Source: Harmothoe impar (Eukaryota; Annelida; Polychaeta; Phyllodocida; Polynoidae). From it: 64,000 nucleotides of DNA. Of the stretch, positions 32,815-41,783 are shown piece by piece. The notes below the pieces were generated by a model. The model worked only from the letters and a program-made list of their open reading frames with translations. It did no database searches and had not been told where the DNA came from. The DNA is taken from positions 21,796,618 to 21,860,617 of the forward strand of contig OX381714.1 of NCBI GenBank assembly GCA_947462335.1. Direction: 5' to 3'. Positions within the stretch are counted from its first letter, which is position 1; every line of letters begins with the position of its first letter. The position numbers were made by a program, and so were the translations under genes.

Positions 32815-35794
32815 CTGGTTGCTATGAAATAAATAGCTGAATTGTACTTGTGTCCGTCTCAATAGGTACTTAAGTACGCCCCACTTAGACTCCCACTTGA
32901 CTAAAAATGTCATATTCAATGAGTCTGTGATAAAATATTAAAGTAACCAAGGAGCACGACTATCTGATAGGTTACTGCTCTCATATTGTGATGATGACAA
33001 GGGTAGCACTGTTAAATGGGTGCTTTTTGCATGGACCCATATAGTTATACCATATGCTAATGCCAAATGTTAACCTCGCCATCGAATCGTCCTATCTGAC
33101 CGTCACATCGGACCGTCGTTTCAGATCGTCACATTGGACCGTTTAACACCAAATGGATGTACTACATGCATGGTAACACACGGGGAGGGGCACCTCATGA
33201 TTCTTTTGTCTTTTTTTGGCATATGGCCAAGTCCAGAAACTGATCAATATCGATTGCCAAAACTCTGAGATTGAAAGTCAAAACTCTGATATAAAGTCAT
33301 AAAAGTCTCATGTCAGGGGTACACATAATGTTTTGCTGGCCATTAGGCACACGATATGTGCATCTCGCAATCAACGTGTAATGATACTTTTAATAGATTA
33401 GATTAGATTATTTATTGCATTTTCTCCATGCTCACAAGTGAACATTACTAAGATTATCAGCTATAGATAAATGATTATAGGCTCATAAACAATATAGGAG
33501 TCTATAAAAATGTGTACTTGTAATGGATATACATATACATAACTCTGGTTTCATAGCTACTAAGATATTGTCCTTATCAGTCATAACTCTTTTTGCTTAC
33601 TGTCCTGCTGGCTATGTGGTACGATAAAACCAGAAAACATTTCACTCATTGCGCAGTTCTCTTATGTAAGTCAATGGACTTTCTTTTGCTGTTTTGAAGA
33701 CTGCTTTCAACTAATAAGGCTATTCAATAATGACATTTTATTCCTACTATCAACATTAGACTTTTACCCAGAATTGTGAGGTGTTTTTTTGTCATTATGG
33801 TAGGGTATATCATAATGATTCTGCCTATGCAATGTCATAGATCGTTGTTTAAAATTTGTTATATATCAAATCAATTTATTTTTCCTATTTTCTAAATTCT
33901 ATGGATTTCTTTTCAATATTTTAAAAAGTAACACGGGACCTCAATTTTTTTTTTTCATTATCCGATTTCAAATGATCTATACAACAGAAATGGAAAAAAT
34001 GATATGGGATTAAACAAAAGGGTAGCGATCATTTGCACTATACATAAATAACTATAGTTAAACTGTAATTTACGGTACTGAGCCATTCTGAAGTCAATCT
34101 TTTACTTTGAGAAAGTTCTTTCGGTCTCATAAAACGACCTCCATCGCCAAGAAAACTCTTCTCTATAGTATATAATTAGGTTAAGGTGGGTTTCTACAGA
34201 TATTGTAACCCTTCAAGGACGGCATGGTGCTAAATTGCTTTTTTGGCCTATGTCAACATGACTCAGCACTGGTGAGCAACTCACCGGTGCTGCACTCCTG
34301 CATCATGACATAATGCTATAGCAGTGCTGACAAATGTTACTGCCCGTGCTGCATAGGTGTATCATAATGACAAACAAACGGGACGCCTTGAGGCATCATA
34401 TGCCGCTCTTAAAGGGTTGATACTTCAATAGAACAGCCTGGTGGATAATGGCTCCAGTGTCGGCCCTAGACTGATAGATAGAGACCCCGTTATCTGCGTT
34501 ATCAGCAGCTCATCAGCCCTGTAGGTATCAGGCATGTTGACGTTAAAGGCCCCATAGTACGTTCATGCCCTGTATGCCCTTTGTTGTCATGATGCATCAA
34601 TATAGCACTGGCCAGTCTACTCACCAGGGCTGCATTCATGCATCATGCCAATACTTCGGTGTCCCAAGCCCCAGAGGGACGGCATGATGCAAGAATACAG
34701 CCCTGGCGAGTTCCTCACCAGAGCTGTATTCAATATAACACACTTATAAGGGACTGTGCAGTCCTTACAGGGTTACATTAATGGTCGGTAGTCCACTTGT
34801 AAGGCACAGATAGGGTGAGGGTGAGCAGGATGATCTCATGTAGGTGTGTTATCTATCTAGTATCGGCTCCTGCAATACCTACATGTTATCAGCAAATTAA
34901 GGTGAGCATGTTTCAGTGTGGAATGCGTAGATGGGGGCCCGTGGCTAGTACAATTACACTTAGACTATGTGTAAACAGCCGGGTTGGAGGGGTGATCTAT
35001 AAACATGTCTGTTACAACCATTTTGTACTCTGGTGATTTCATAACGGTAAGAGGAAATAGTGTAGTGAAACAAGTACAGCAGCAAGGTAAGCTAAAGCAA
35101 CATAAAACCACATAAAACAGCCGAGAATGCAGTAAAATACAAAATAAAGGTACAAATAGTCTGGTGATGGAACAAGGATTTGGGGCCTGACCCAAAGTTC
35201 TCTGATATAGTTTAAACAGTTGATTAGAAGCAGAGTCTGAGAGATATGCACTTTTAATTTTCATCCGGCAGCCTTCTTGTATATAATAGAATATGGCTGT
35301 CATATACATGATTTTAGATGACATGATTGGATTCCCTGACCACGGAAATGTATTCTTAGACCTTTTATTTGTGTTTCTAAGTAGATAAAAAGTTGAGATA
35401 TGCACTTTTAAAGAGTTTTATTGATTTCTGGCAGCCATCTTGAATATCTCAATTTCCCCAAAGCCGTCACAAATACATCACGCAGGATATGGTCACCCAG
35501 ACGGCCTAAATGAAGCAGCAGAGAGAAAAACTGTATCTGAGAATTTTGGGCCAGGCCCCAAATCCTTGTTCTACCACTGGACTAAAAAGAAAACTGGACA
35601 AAATGACAACCATACCATAGAAACCCCTGAAGGTGACGCACAATGGGCGTGGAATGACCACAAGGAGGACTGACCTGGAAGGCGTTGAAGTTCATGAGGA
35701 AGGCGAGGCTGATGAGGATGACGTTCTTGATGATGCGGCGCTTCTCCCTTGTGTCTGCCTCCTCCTGGGCGCGGTCCACACTCACGGACACCAT
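10109..35794 (-). CDS. UNC93A: UNC93A-like multi-pass membrane protein (8 coding exons)
   Basis: Exons on the minus strand, 5' to 3': 35794-35675, 30895-30700, 29713-29537, 29231-29074, 14601-14362, 13022-12887, 10920-10789, 10491-10109. All junctions are GT/AG and all phases agree, giving 1542 nt (513 codons). Family landmarks are AAPLWTAQCSYFT in exon 3, FTDGIWQTQIN spliced to ALYGV in exons 7/8, and multiple hydrophobic segments as in the 11-12-helix MFS-like UNC93 family (human UNC93A is about 457 aa). The N- and C-terminal tails are cytoplasmic-looking and polar. Family knowledge: UNC93 proteins are ion-channel regulators or trafficking chaperones; the specific role here is unknown. The start is the first ATG in the exon before the conserved IKNVILIS helix; that exon also has an acceptor-like site at 35828, so an upstream exon is possible. 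The fifth-exon-side intron carries a 12.7-kb Gypsy element. Confidence 0.9.
11789..12009. mobile_element. Small hAT-like MITE with internal repeat array, copy A
   Basis: Perfect terminal inverted repeat TGCCTCTACATGGGTA, flanked by a perfect 8-bp target duplication CATCTCTG (11781-11788 and 12010-12017). The interior is an irregular tandem array of taaaaatcgacac and gcgacac words. An 8-bp duplication is the signature of hAT-type transposition. It lies in a UNC93A-like intron. Confidence 0.8.
13395..14240. repeat. Degenerate array of palindromic GTGTGAATAAG units
   Basis: At least a dozen alternations of gtgtgaataag and its complement cttattcacac, spaced about 25-35 bases, so neighbouring units can pair as hairpins (for example aataagagctcttatt near 14180). 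A ~250-base non-repeat segment interrupts it at about 13700-13950. It lies in the intron between UNC93A-like exons 14362-14601 and 12887-13022. Confidence 0.75.
14954..15390 (-). repeat. Gypsy 3' LTR
   Basis: 437 bp, TG...CA ends, matching the other LTR base for base over every line compared. Contains the minus-strand TATATATA and AATAAA described for the 5' LTR. Confidence 0.95.
15391..15411 (-). other. Polypurine tract of the Gypsy element
   Basis: On the minus strand GGTAGGGGGTAG abuts the 3' LTR, as expected for the plus-strand primer of reverse transcription. Its length is short for a polypurine tract. Confidence 0.55.
15412..16273 (-). other. Gypsy 3' non-coding region
   Basis: About 860 bases between the third ORF and the 3' LTR, AT-rich, without a convincing ORF. 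An env-like gene is not present here. Confidence 0.5.
16274..19681 (-). CDS. Gypsy third ORF, unknown function, env position
   Basis: 1135 codons from ATG 19681 (MAEQQLRQ), 585 bases downstream of the pol stop and on the same strand. From N to C: Ser/Asp-rich start; a Lys/Ala/Pro-rich basic tail resembling linker-histone tails (~120-255); a Pro/Val-rich linker; a helical region (~430-690); a Cys/His cluster (~703-775) with CPFEPC, HVTRFHLRH, a later Cys pair, and RHLAKQH, suggesting two zinc-finger-like units; a charged region; an Ala/Glu/Lys coiled coil near 1020-1100; an acidic C-terminus. There is no signal peptide, transmembrane helix or furin site, so it is not a conventional Env. It must be expressed from a spliced or internally started RNA, since it is separated from pol by stops. 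Function unknown; chromatin or nucleic-acid binding is inference. Confidence 0.85.
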   Translation of the reverse strand: MAEQQLRQSELSGHSEVASATEEAMDAQSPSGDELSQTLSELRVDPAVSPIRKSPSPDGSEDSGVLQGLAYTQVAVDPSETTARPSRICSLSISPNLKQTVARKLSMGSGSDSDTSRPRTRGGKGATRDRSKSADTKASTKAIKHSGVGKKPPGKDEPKQPALKKESTASTKKPGSKAATAAASKDPKTVDPKAPATKAPKGQKKADPKPGAKDQPGKGPTSDSTKTVKTPGPSKSNLPIPAKGKGSGKAVVTTAAPTSAVDVLSFSRGLDNSSAVAATAAAMASTKGHGGARPKTVIPPEAPRTEEAMDTASAAHTVQVVQDVLSGITFNLPTPLEPRKEAPVRVELPPPKEVPVRVDTPPQSTEPALEPSNTMDISEEAGKLDQAAGGGPTGSGVQILAPHRHDAWDKEEADVPSLLRGAIIEQMSATEVRSFDLFQMRTFRGLDELSARFPAWFPDRLTAAMEDLTKHSETARLVAETEGRPELIAALEYDLQTAAEFKTVHSRREKRRHLTPAMKLARSMEQKTKESILDATLEGEMIQQNTAAARSADTSQMEKANRRDQYLRETIKVTSRKGGRSDEEVEAVLKGLDENSLPDDELQVLVRNALRANAASGFKYFKPMCVNDCVKDKRASHIPEEVGPDGLSDDEEWIKTDPLEKSVQLYHFELLDKVRNGSTKYHSIFQKAKLAWAMSRWHPFSKCPFEPCLNIDETLETPRTWPSKVRYARHVTRFHLRHYMRYDCLSVGPKQSKGCPNGGWFYTRADIIRHLAKQHGLALDVAAERIQTAHQEVYAHFPPVVGRNENLEVDFGTNERGKVRVFYKVNPDGNYNRVPEGELFDEFEEYQKRTSTRKVRHAQKRPSGSSEQANSKKAKTDERKSVMEKADPGYKGPAFTSHTTDWKKGPQGRPPRSEPEDPNSSTMGSFAEEFPESNLVPGDESQTLTQTGKTKAPAKKTPKPVQTPDLPPETAEEGRLVLRLKSPPSFPPADFTSYEAGQEAFGQWQDNFHRLLAGLSQEVAMLSLNTVHHLHQREVATQKAAAAESVQEERENARTERCAAKTERKKQKLAVKNAEEKLDHERRRFRDCFAHEMHEWDGTRAQIELWLQELTLAEAASDSEEEEEPAPPGSGDESG
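20266..24507 (-). CDS. pol: Gypsy Pol polyprotein (PR-RT-RNase H-IN)
   Basis: 1413-codon frame, -1 relative to gag; no own ATG is needed, because entry is expected at the slippery site 24435-24441. Protease VDTGASHS (~164-171) with flap region and later ILGLDF; reverse transcriptase with LDLQSGYWQ (~522-530) and YLDD (585-588); RNase H with DTDAS (~737-741); integrase with the HHCC finger (H982, H987, C1017, C1020) and catalytic D1049, D1109 and E1145; and a C-terminal module with NNWDGPH as in GPY/F domains, then a basic tail. All catalytic residues are present, so the enzyme set looks functional. No chromodomain was recognised. Confidence 0.96.
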   Translation of the reverse strand: MPGDRSLCCGVYGSGSESSREGGKLEGVVREGERTTPAYDVRQHTREVEPSEIPKAGRESGVASSLRGSDAGLVNIPVQQLPGNEAGRPITDRNEEVAAVTDTVWVGSTQLSPDHPCFNHLKKHGLDLAAPKDFKRFTVNPSPLGGRRWYVSVTVAGRAGEFLVDTGASHSFISSNFYALMPDSRDNFKTRVNACSADGSSMQTYGRAFIPLRIGGKEYVASPTIADIADDGILGLDFSALYDAVLNPGTGVLLIEHPYRAVEQCVLRQVSTVATVVQTVKIPPGQTCDVLVRSKGLRREEEAVVEPDVAMLGSIGLTGMDTLVGDGAWTVVPVSNPGLEPKYLRKDTILGKVFTSEAVMPAGQVSMKGDPSPTVLSEGLEKMISETDLTDRRDLDSLRRLVVKYQDAWQVEGEPLGRTDKVLHSINTGDAQPFKMPYRRLPLGKKAVVEEQVKTMLEQKVIVPSTSPWSSPVQMVTKKDGSIRFCIDYRRLNGVTKKNAYPLPRIDETLDSLGGNQWFCTLDLQSGYWQIGMKEEDKEKTAFTSHIGLYQFELMPFGLCNAPATFEAMMETLLSDLLWRKCLVYLDDVIVFGKTFEECALNLGEVLERIRSNGLTLKPKKCELFRKSMVYLGRIISTEGVQADPAKLETVETWEVPKGPKDIRSFLGFCSYYRDFIPGFSRVSQPLQRLSHWTPGRKKEPFPWGMEQNEAFKEIKALFRTTPVLRYPTEKGHFILDTDASNESIGAALSQIQDGVEVLLAFASNSMNKAQRNYCTTKRELLAVVVYTKKFRHFLYGGNFTLRTDHSALRWLLNFKDAEGMIGRWLNHLSEFGLENSHIQHRAGTKHINADCLSRRPVRRCVRPECGDCGAHNAVVASVRLPYDGLLQNLLDWSTDTIRTYQMADPTIARLRELVPTGVCPVRPEISLENREMRRFLAQFHELEVRDSLLCRWKTCPGKRRVLQMVIPAAMRKDILYYCHGHSTSGHFGKKRSLERLSRRYYWPGMSGDLLRWIETCPACCLGKPGPGLGKLPLQQELFGVRFARIAVDIISGVKPTPKGNTCMMVVSDYYTKYTRVYPLEDHTAATCAEALVKGWILHLGAPLMLHSDQGREFESKLWAAMCHQLAICKTRTNPYRPQSDGQVERFNRTLIQVLKPLVNSHMDDWDDQCEFVVHAYNNTVHTSTNCTPNLLVFGEDLIMPADLVFGVVGISPEAPCTVLFVESLRERFKFAYETVRAHLLKAANWQKVGYDTGLKLRRFVVGDRVIRLHEPLCNVKLANNWDGPHTVVKCISQTTVLIQSEAGRIRTSHVARLRAWAGRELTPETEVEKGTSDAKFVPLEGVSVDTPKRVVQKKLRKTVKKKVSAGEGRRARKTKIKAGVLVKNEGPSARLREVDGKPVRRSPRLVARGAVT
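24432..27005 (-). CDS. gag: Gypsy Gag with one in-frame stop
   Basis: Frame from ATG 27005 (MNRSLDEM) to the TAG at 24432-24434, about 857 codons, interrupted by a single TGA at 26682-26684; both halves are in the same frame. Upstream of 27005 the frame is open only from a TAG near the leader and has no ATG. The N-terminal half is a long Glu/Gln/Ala coiled coil; the central part has a capsid-like helical region including FVAGLRDPE; the C-terminus carries one CCHC knuckle, CYRCLEIGHFAAEC. Gag is large for the superfamily. The TGA may be a lesion of this copy, a read-through codon, or mark translation starting downstream; the sequence alone does not decide. Confidence 0.88.
24435..24441 (-). 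promoter_or_regulatory. Programmed -1 frameshift site GGGAAAC (gag-pol)
   Basis: In gag frame the bases read GAG GGA AAC TAG, placing the canonical X XXY YYZ heptamer G GGA AAC directly before the gag stop. Shifting by -1 gives GGG AAA CTA and enters the pol frame without a stop. Five bases downstream starts a predicted hairpin: GGGGTGGTCCG pairs with CGGACGACCCC (one mismatch) around a ten-base loop, at about 24399-24430. Confidence 0.88.
27200..27212 (-). other. Primer-binding site, tRNA-His type
   Basis: On the minus strand TGGTGCCGTGACC starts one base after the 5' LTR. It matches the complement of the expected 3' end (…GTCACGGCA-CCA) of animal tRNA-His. Primer identity rests on my knowledge of tRNA ends; alignment to the host tRNA-His would settle it. 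Confidence 0.7.
27214..27650 (-). repeat. Gypsy 5' LTR
   Basis: 437 bp. On the minus strand it carries a TATATATA promoter box (27464-27472) and an AATAAA polyadenylation signal (27315-27320), giving a plausible U3-R-U5 order. It is followed by CCTG (target duplication) on its outer side. Confidence 0.95.
28319..28444. mobile_element. Small hAT-like MITE, copy B (diverged)
   Basis: Ends tgcctatatgtgagta and tacccatatataggca are related to copy A's inverted repeats. The interior has gtcgacacaggcgacacagcgacac. Flanking octamers ctttaatg and atccaatg agree at 5 of 8 positions, consistent with a decayed duplication. Confidence 0.55.
28470..28605. repeat. Palindromic GATGCATGAATGCAG repeat family
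   Basis: One of several dispersed copies carrying gatgcatgaatgca, tctggtgagttactcgcca and their complements; others lie at about 29775-29880, 34215-34400, 34585-34740, 36040-36290, 51845-52080 and, as part of the lipase duplication, 54555-54640 and 57395-57480. The two half-sites are complementary, so each copy can fold on itself. Target duplications were not resolved. Confidence 0.65.
30023..30112. repeat. (TA)n microsatellite
   Basis: About 40 uninterrupted TA units in a UNC93A-like intron. A similar run is at 32740-32812. Confidence 0.95.
30180..30690. repeat. 64-bp minisatellite, eight copies, abutting an exon
   Basis: The word gggtcagtatgatac recurs eight times at about 64-base intervals, with variants agtgtatcaac / aatctatcaac / agtgtattaac. 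The last copy ends about ten bases from the splice donor of UNC93A-like exon 30700-30895. Higher-order alternation of variants suggests recent unequal exchange. Confidence 0.93.
31060..31175 (+). repeat. GAGA / (CAGA)n microsatellite
   Basis: (GA)n-rich sequence around about ten CAGA units, in a UNC93A-like intron. The overlapping ORFs are low-complexity. Confidence 0.9.
32740..32812. repeat. (TA)n microsatellite, second
   Basis: About 36 TA units in the large first UNC93A-like intron. Confidence 0.95.
33387..33430 (-). repeat. Probable LINE-type 3' tail
   Basis: On the minus strand AATAAATAATC followed by repeated TAATC units, like the tail at 49068. Only the terminal part is recognisable. 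Confidence 0.35.
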
Positions 35795-38299
35795 GCTGCT
35801 GCCGGGTGTGGTAACGGGGGAACAGGAGCTGGAGGATGCAACAACACATACATGTAACTGATGAAAAGCTGAGGTCATGCCTGGCCATCGTTTTTTAGGT
35901 TTGCAAATGGCTTTCATTGCCAAAGTTGCCATTACTAAATCGGCACAATTGAACACTGAAAAAGTAAACTTGTCTGCAGACTCTTCTAAGTGACAAGGAA
36001 GTGGGTCCTCTAGCTCGTAAGTTTCTTTAATATGCTATGCCCTTTGTCATCATGCATCAGCGCTGCATACATACACCATGCTGATCCTTCAGGAGTGCAT
36101 ATTCCCTTAATAGGGTCGGCATGATGCATGAATGCAGCTTTGACTAGTCTCTGTACACGCTGGGGCTGCATACATGCATCATACTGATCCGTTGTGATTG
36201 AGCAGGTTCCGATATGGGTCGGCATGATGCCCGGGCATGATGCATGAATGCCACCCTAGGGTACATGCAGGCAACACATGTCATAATTAATGCATCAACG
36301 CGGCGTGCTGCCTTTAGATGGTTAATACATAACCGTAATGAGGAGGAGGTGACCAGGCACACAGCCCGAAGCTGCAGGAAGCACCTGGATACACCTGGAC
36401 ACACCACCTACAGGATATCACCGACAATCACCTAATGCGCACTGTTTAAAAAAGAAAAATCGCAATACCACATGCCATTTCCCAAAACTGTTTCACATAA
36501 ATATTATATCCTTTACTTCTGAGATACATGTCTTATAACTGTGGACTGTGATGTGGAGAACAATCTCTCAACCTGAGTCATTATTATATTACTTTTGACC
36601 AAAGCATTAAGTAATACTATGCAGCGCCTTGGTGACCAAATACTATGAGAATATTTGTATAATTCTTGATGATTATTCAAAAGCAATTACGATCATGGTT
36701 ACATGCAACGCAATAATTCTACTTCATTTGTGCAAGTCTATTTTGAGCAGCTGCATTGGTACACATTTGGTGATTTTAGACCAAATAAAACAGAAATATA
36801 TTGCACATGCTATCACCATTTCCCCATAGCATATAACTTTTTCTACATTATCTTATAGGAACTATACATGTATTTGATTGTCACCCATCCCCTAGATATA
36901 TGATACTCCAATGTGCAGTGTGTCGAACACAACCTGTAGGTTTCCCTTTACGTGCCGACTTTAATGATATAGCATGTGCCCTATGGTATTTAATGGCATT
37001 TAATTAGCATACTTATATAAGCAGTGACCTATGTTAAATGAGTATAAGAGCACCTGACCTACAAAGTGCTGCTACAGTAGGGAGGCAGTGTGAGGTGTAG
37101 GTCAGCGTGGTGACCTGGCGGCTAACGTGATGTTTGTATAGTTACACCATGCCCTCATGTGGTTACAGTTTACTATACACTATGTGGAATATTTGGGAAG
37201 GTGAAGCAAGAATGCATGGGAGAGGCGACGAGGGGAATAGAGGGGAATAGACAGAGAGAAAGGAGATTAGAGAGATCTGGGAGAGAGTGAGAGAGAGGCA
37301 CACACACACATACAAAGACAGACAGAGACAGTGACACGGAGATAGCGACAAAGTAATAAGAACAGAGGCAGAAAAAATACTAAATATATCAGGAAAAAAG
37401 AGACGGATATATGATATAAAGAAAGAGTGAGAGGTTAAGATTTATCCCTAAACCACTTGGATTAGATTATGTATTTTCTCCTCTTCATTCATATGTTTTC
37501 TAATTTCTTATGGCTAACATGCCACTTCGTCCAATGGTCAAGTGGCACTGATATAGTGATCCAGTCTACCAGTCTGCCTATTGTCCCATAGCTCCCTAGC
37601 ACAGGGGCATTCCTGGGTAGAGACGCTCGCCTTTGTGTTTCTATGTGTTTGTGTGTAGGTCAGCGTGTGACATGGGCCTCCTTATACTTATAGGACATTG
37701 TAGGATGAAGCTTAATGTATCACAGATGGATGGGGATAGATCGTCCAGCTATAGCTCCATGATTAAAGTCAGAAATAAACTTTTAGCATACTTTCTTCAA
37801 GTACAGCTATGTATACATCCCGGGTTGCATGACGTCTTGAAATGTCTTAATCTAACACTGTCTATACCTTACTTCATAATGATTTCCTTTCACCTGCATT
37901 TATTTAGTGTCACAAGGAAAAGTGGATTTGGTTATTTGACTGTTCATAAATTTAGCGATAATAACACTACTATTATATAGTTATATAAAGATGGCCTGCT
38001 AAATCTAACACGTAACTAAAATACAGTAAGTCATAATTATCTAGAAAGTCATTAAACAAGCACAGCTTCCTTCCATGCTAGTGATTCCCTGCATGGAAAT
38101 AAAGTAGACGAACGGGAGCTAGGTACGAGTTAATTCATACACCACCCACCTGTATTTGTGTATCCCTGCTGGTGTCACAGTGTATCCACGGTCCGCAGAA
38201 GTCTGATCTACGGGACAGGGGGCCTTATATACATGTACATGCATGGGGACATGGAGGGGAGGGGGTGGGGGAGTGGTAGCATGTTTGGTTTGACCTACT

Positions 38300-38640
38300 G
38301 CTAGTAACAAAACAGAGAGGGGAGAAAGAGGATGGGGAAGTGAGAGTGAGAATGAGGGAGGGCGAGAGAGTGAGGTAGAGAGAAAGATAGAGGGATAGGG
38401 AGAGGGGAGGGGAAGGGTGGGGGGGGGGGGAGCAAGCAGGCGGTTAGGCAGGCAGGCAGGAGGCATGGAGTAAGGGGATAAAGGGAGGGAGGGGTGGGAG
38501 GCAGTGAGTGAGGACGGGGGAAGGGAGGAAGGGAGGAACGGAGGCAGCGGGCAGGCAGGCAGGAAGGAAGGAATGAAGGAAGGAGGGAAGGAAGGGAGGG
38601 AGGGAGGGAGGGAGGGAAGGAGGGAGAGAGGGAGTAGCAT
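38300..38640 (+). repeat. ~340-bp polypurine tract
   Basis: Almost uninterrupted A/G on the plus strand with GGGA, GGAA and GGCA motifs, including a (GGGA)n core at about 38580-38632. Such tracts can form triplex or G-quadruplex structures. The opposite-strand ORF is Pro/Ser/Leu low complexity and not called. Confidence 0.9.
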
Positions 38641-39545
38641 AATATTGCTGCATCTGCCATTTATATGGGTTTATAACATCATAATTATAATACGGCTACT
38701 CCCTTGTGGGATATAAGAGGGTAAGGCGAGGTGAGAGCATGAATGGCAGGGAGAGATGAGTAATACTTATATATGAATGTATGAATAGGAATAGCATGGG
38801 GTAGATCCAGGGGGATTGGGTCATTATAAACACATAAGAACGTTGTCGCGTCTTTCTTCATTCCGCCGATACTGTGTTGAGAAGGAATATGTTTACACAG
38901 AGTCCACCCCTGCTTGAGGGACAAGAGGAAGAAATAAGCAAGGAAGAATGGATGGGAGGGAGGGAGGGAAATAATGGCAGTGAGTGACCGTGGGAGGAAC
39001 CGGGCAGAGGCAGACAGGTGCATGCTATAGGTAGAGGCATTTACCAGCCGTTTACACAGGTAGACCTGTAGTTAGGTAGGTAGGTAGGTAGGTAGATAGG
39101 TAGGTAGGCAGCCACCCAGTCAGCATCCCAGTGGGCAAACTTTAGTTGATTCAATGTTGATGCAACGTGTGTAGCGACATGATATCAACAGTTGATACAG
39201 GGTTGTCATTTAGTTGATATTGATGAGGTCGTCAACATTGATCATTCAACAGTGATTCAAAAGGGGTACATGCATGACCTCCGGTGATCGCACTAAGAGG
39301 CATTCATATCCATTTCAAACTAAAATGGTCAGGACAGAGGCTGTATCTATTATTCTTAGCAACATAAAGGGTGTCTTACTGAAACCATGCATTTATTCTT
39401 GTCATTTAATTCCAAATGTCAACCAAATGCACACACCATAGTTGTCAATGAAAATGAATGAGATTTTGATCAATTGTATACATTGATCAGAAAATAAGAG
39501 CTTACAATTAGGGAAAATAGATGTAGCATGTAGATAGGTTTGCTA

Positions 39546-39653
39546 CCCAGTGGGCACAAATTTCAGTTCAATGTTGAATCAACATTAAATCAACATTGAA
39601 TCAACATTGTCAACCAGTTTTCAATATTGATTCAATGACCTGTGCCCACTGGG
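39546..39653. mobile_element. CCCAGTGGGCAC-ended MITE
   Basis: 12-bp perfect terminal inverted repeat CCCAGTGGGCAC flanked by TA on both sides, consistent with a Tc1/mariner- or PIF-type TA target. The interior is an array of ttcaatgttgaatcaacatt words that are self-complementary. Related termini occur at about 39127, 39850, 57815, 60705 and 60785. Confidence 0.7.
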
Positions 39654-40497
39654 TAAGGAGTAGGTTGTGGAGGCACCTAGTGGGAAAGGCAGGAAACACA
39701 TGTTTGGTTCAAGGTTGATATCCAAACATTGCATCAATGTTGAAACAGGTGTTGGTTGACAAAGTTGAAATAGTAACATTGCATCAATGTTGAAAACATG
39801 TTGATCTACCCTGTAACCCTATATCAGCCAGTTGTCAACGTTGAATCAAGGTTTTGTGCCCACTGGGTATTGGTCCCTGGGCCCATATGTGTTTTACTTG
39901 GGCCATCTGGGCTTGCCCATATCTGGGTTATGGTCCTTATTGTCCATCAGGGCTCCCACTGGTAGCCCTGGACAAAAAGGACCAAAACCCAGGGTGGGCA
40001 AATGAGCTTGCCCAAGTAAAAACACATATGGGCCCCATTAAGCAATGTTGACTGGGCATGTAGACAGAAAGGTAGAATTCATGAGTTTTGTTAATTTGTA
40101 AGTTTTGTTGAATACAAATATAAATCAAGCAAGCAGGCATGTATAGACAACGGAAAAGAGCAGCAGGGCGGTGTCTATAGTAACGTGCAGGATCTTTAAC
40201 ACTTGTCTGGTGATAAAATATTGTGTGATTAGTATGTAAACCTAATTTTGGGCATCCAGTAGGCTGCTGAACATATTATATCTGTTGGAGATAATGTCTC
40301 TAGTCATGGGCTATGGAACGTTAAACAGTACCAGACAGCATACAGGTATGTTTTCATGGAACTTGGCGAGGAAGTGAATCAGATTAAATTGGTAGTAATT
40401 AAGCTAAATATGTAAAGATTGGTGTTAATGATATTATGAAAATCACTCTGTTCATATTGTGGAAAACACTAAAAACTATTTCAAACCATAAGAAATA

Positions 40498-40552
40498 CCC
40501 CCTCCAACCCCTCCAACCCCTCCAACCCCTCCAACCCCTCCAACCCCTCCTT
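40498..40552 (+). repeat. 9-bp minisatellite (CCCCTCCAA)n
   Basis: About six head-to-tail CCCCTCCAA units. The opposite-strand WRGWRG frame is a repeat translation. Confidence 0.95.
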
Positions 40553-41631
40553 CTGTAAACAATAGATGACCATAGTTTTGGCAACATTGACTCACTAACT
40601 CTAGGTGTGAGGGATACAACTTAGTGTTAGGATCCTCAATGATCTATGAGCACATACTGACGTCACAATATTTATCTCACTATATCAACTAGACGTGTTC
40701 CCACCTCAAATCTGTATTGATTAAACCACACATAGGTTATCACGAAGCAATTAGATCCGCCTTAGGGAGTGATCATTTAGGAGTGAGCGGGGGGATGGGT
40801 GCAGGGAAGGGACGCTCTGCGATGGGGGATGGGGCGAAAATTCACAATTTACAAAAAAGGCTGGCTGAAGAGTTCAACCCTGCTGAGAGAGGGAGCGATT
40901 TGCTAATGCTCCTAACCGTTCACTTAGTACCGCTGTTTAAGCTTGTTAACCGTTCTGGGAACGATATGACGCTTACTGTTGCTGCATGACCACTCCCCTA
41001 TAATATATCCTGGTACCCATTCTTGAACTACGTCAGTTATACATGTTGTCCTACGTGCAAGGTAGTGATGAAGGCAACAGGGAAGTAGAACTAAAACACA
41101 CATACAAATATAAACATGCACTACTGGGACACCCACTCAACATGGTGCTTTTAATCCAGAATGCTCGAGAATCGTATAGCTGTCAAATTACTGATAAGTA
41201 CTTGTACTCTGCATATAGTGACAATTGAATAGATAAGCATATTGATATACAAATGTATATCATCTCTTCACCACCACCCCTTGTTCTAATTAATACCACT
41301 CAAAACTTTTTAAATCTTTCCAAATATAAACCAAAGCTTGAAGAAGGTTTCATATGTCACACACTGCGGTTGTTAGTTTTAAGGAAATACACAAGACCTT
41401 CTTGCTTCTATCCTGAGCAGTATATTGTATGCTCAGGACAATAATATGAATTAAATTGAAAAGGATTGATTTGACGCTCTACACTCCCTCCCCCACACCC
41501 ACAGTGATAGGCGTGTTGACATGGTCACACGGGGATCACAGAGACCTGACGGCGCCGTGAGGCTCCCTCACCGATGTCTGCCTGACGTGTGGTAGTCCTG
41601 TAATTGCGGCATGATCAACAGGGAGCTGATA

Positions 41632-41783
41632 ATATGTTCATTTCTCGCCGCAATATCGGAGTTTTAAACTCTGATATCGACGTTTTTAACTTTGATAGCG
41701 GAGTAATACACTCTGATCTCACAGTAATTAACTCCGATATCAGAGTTACAAGCTCAAACATCGGGGGTGAACATATCGCTTGC
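41632..41783. repeat. Array of ACTCTGATATCGGA palindromic units
   Basis: Five or six units built from aactctgatatcgga and its complement, bounded by ATATGTTCA and TGAACATAT. Looks like a further small palindromic element; no target duplication was resolved. Confidence 0.6.

Larger units (their letters stand above)
36000..41600. other. Gene-poor repeat region
   Basis: No coding exon recognised. It holds palindromic repeats, a GA-rich stretch (37200-37440), a long polypurine tract (38300-38640), a GTAG microsatellite (39070-39105), elements with CCCAGTGGGCAC ends, and a 9-bp minisatellite. Confidence 0.5.

Noticed and set aside
38119..38660. Pro/Ser/Leu-rich minus-strand ORFs
   Set aside because: Translations of the polypurine tract.
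40717..40989. 90-codon plus-strand ORF
   Set aside because: Mixed composition but no domain, splice context or polyadenylation signal; not enough to call.
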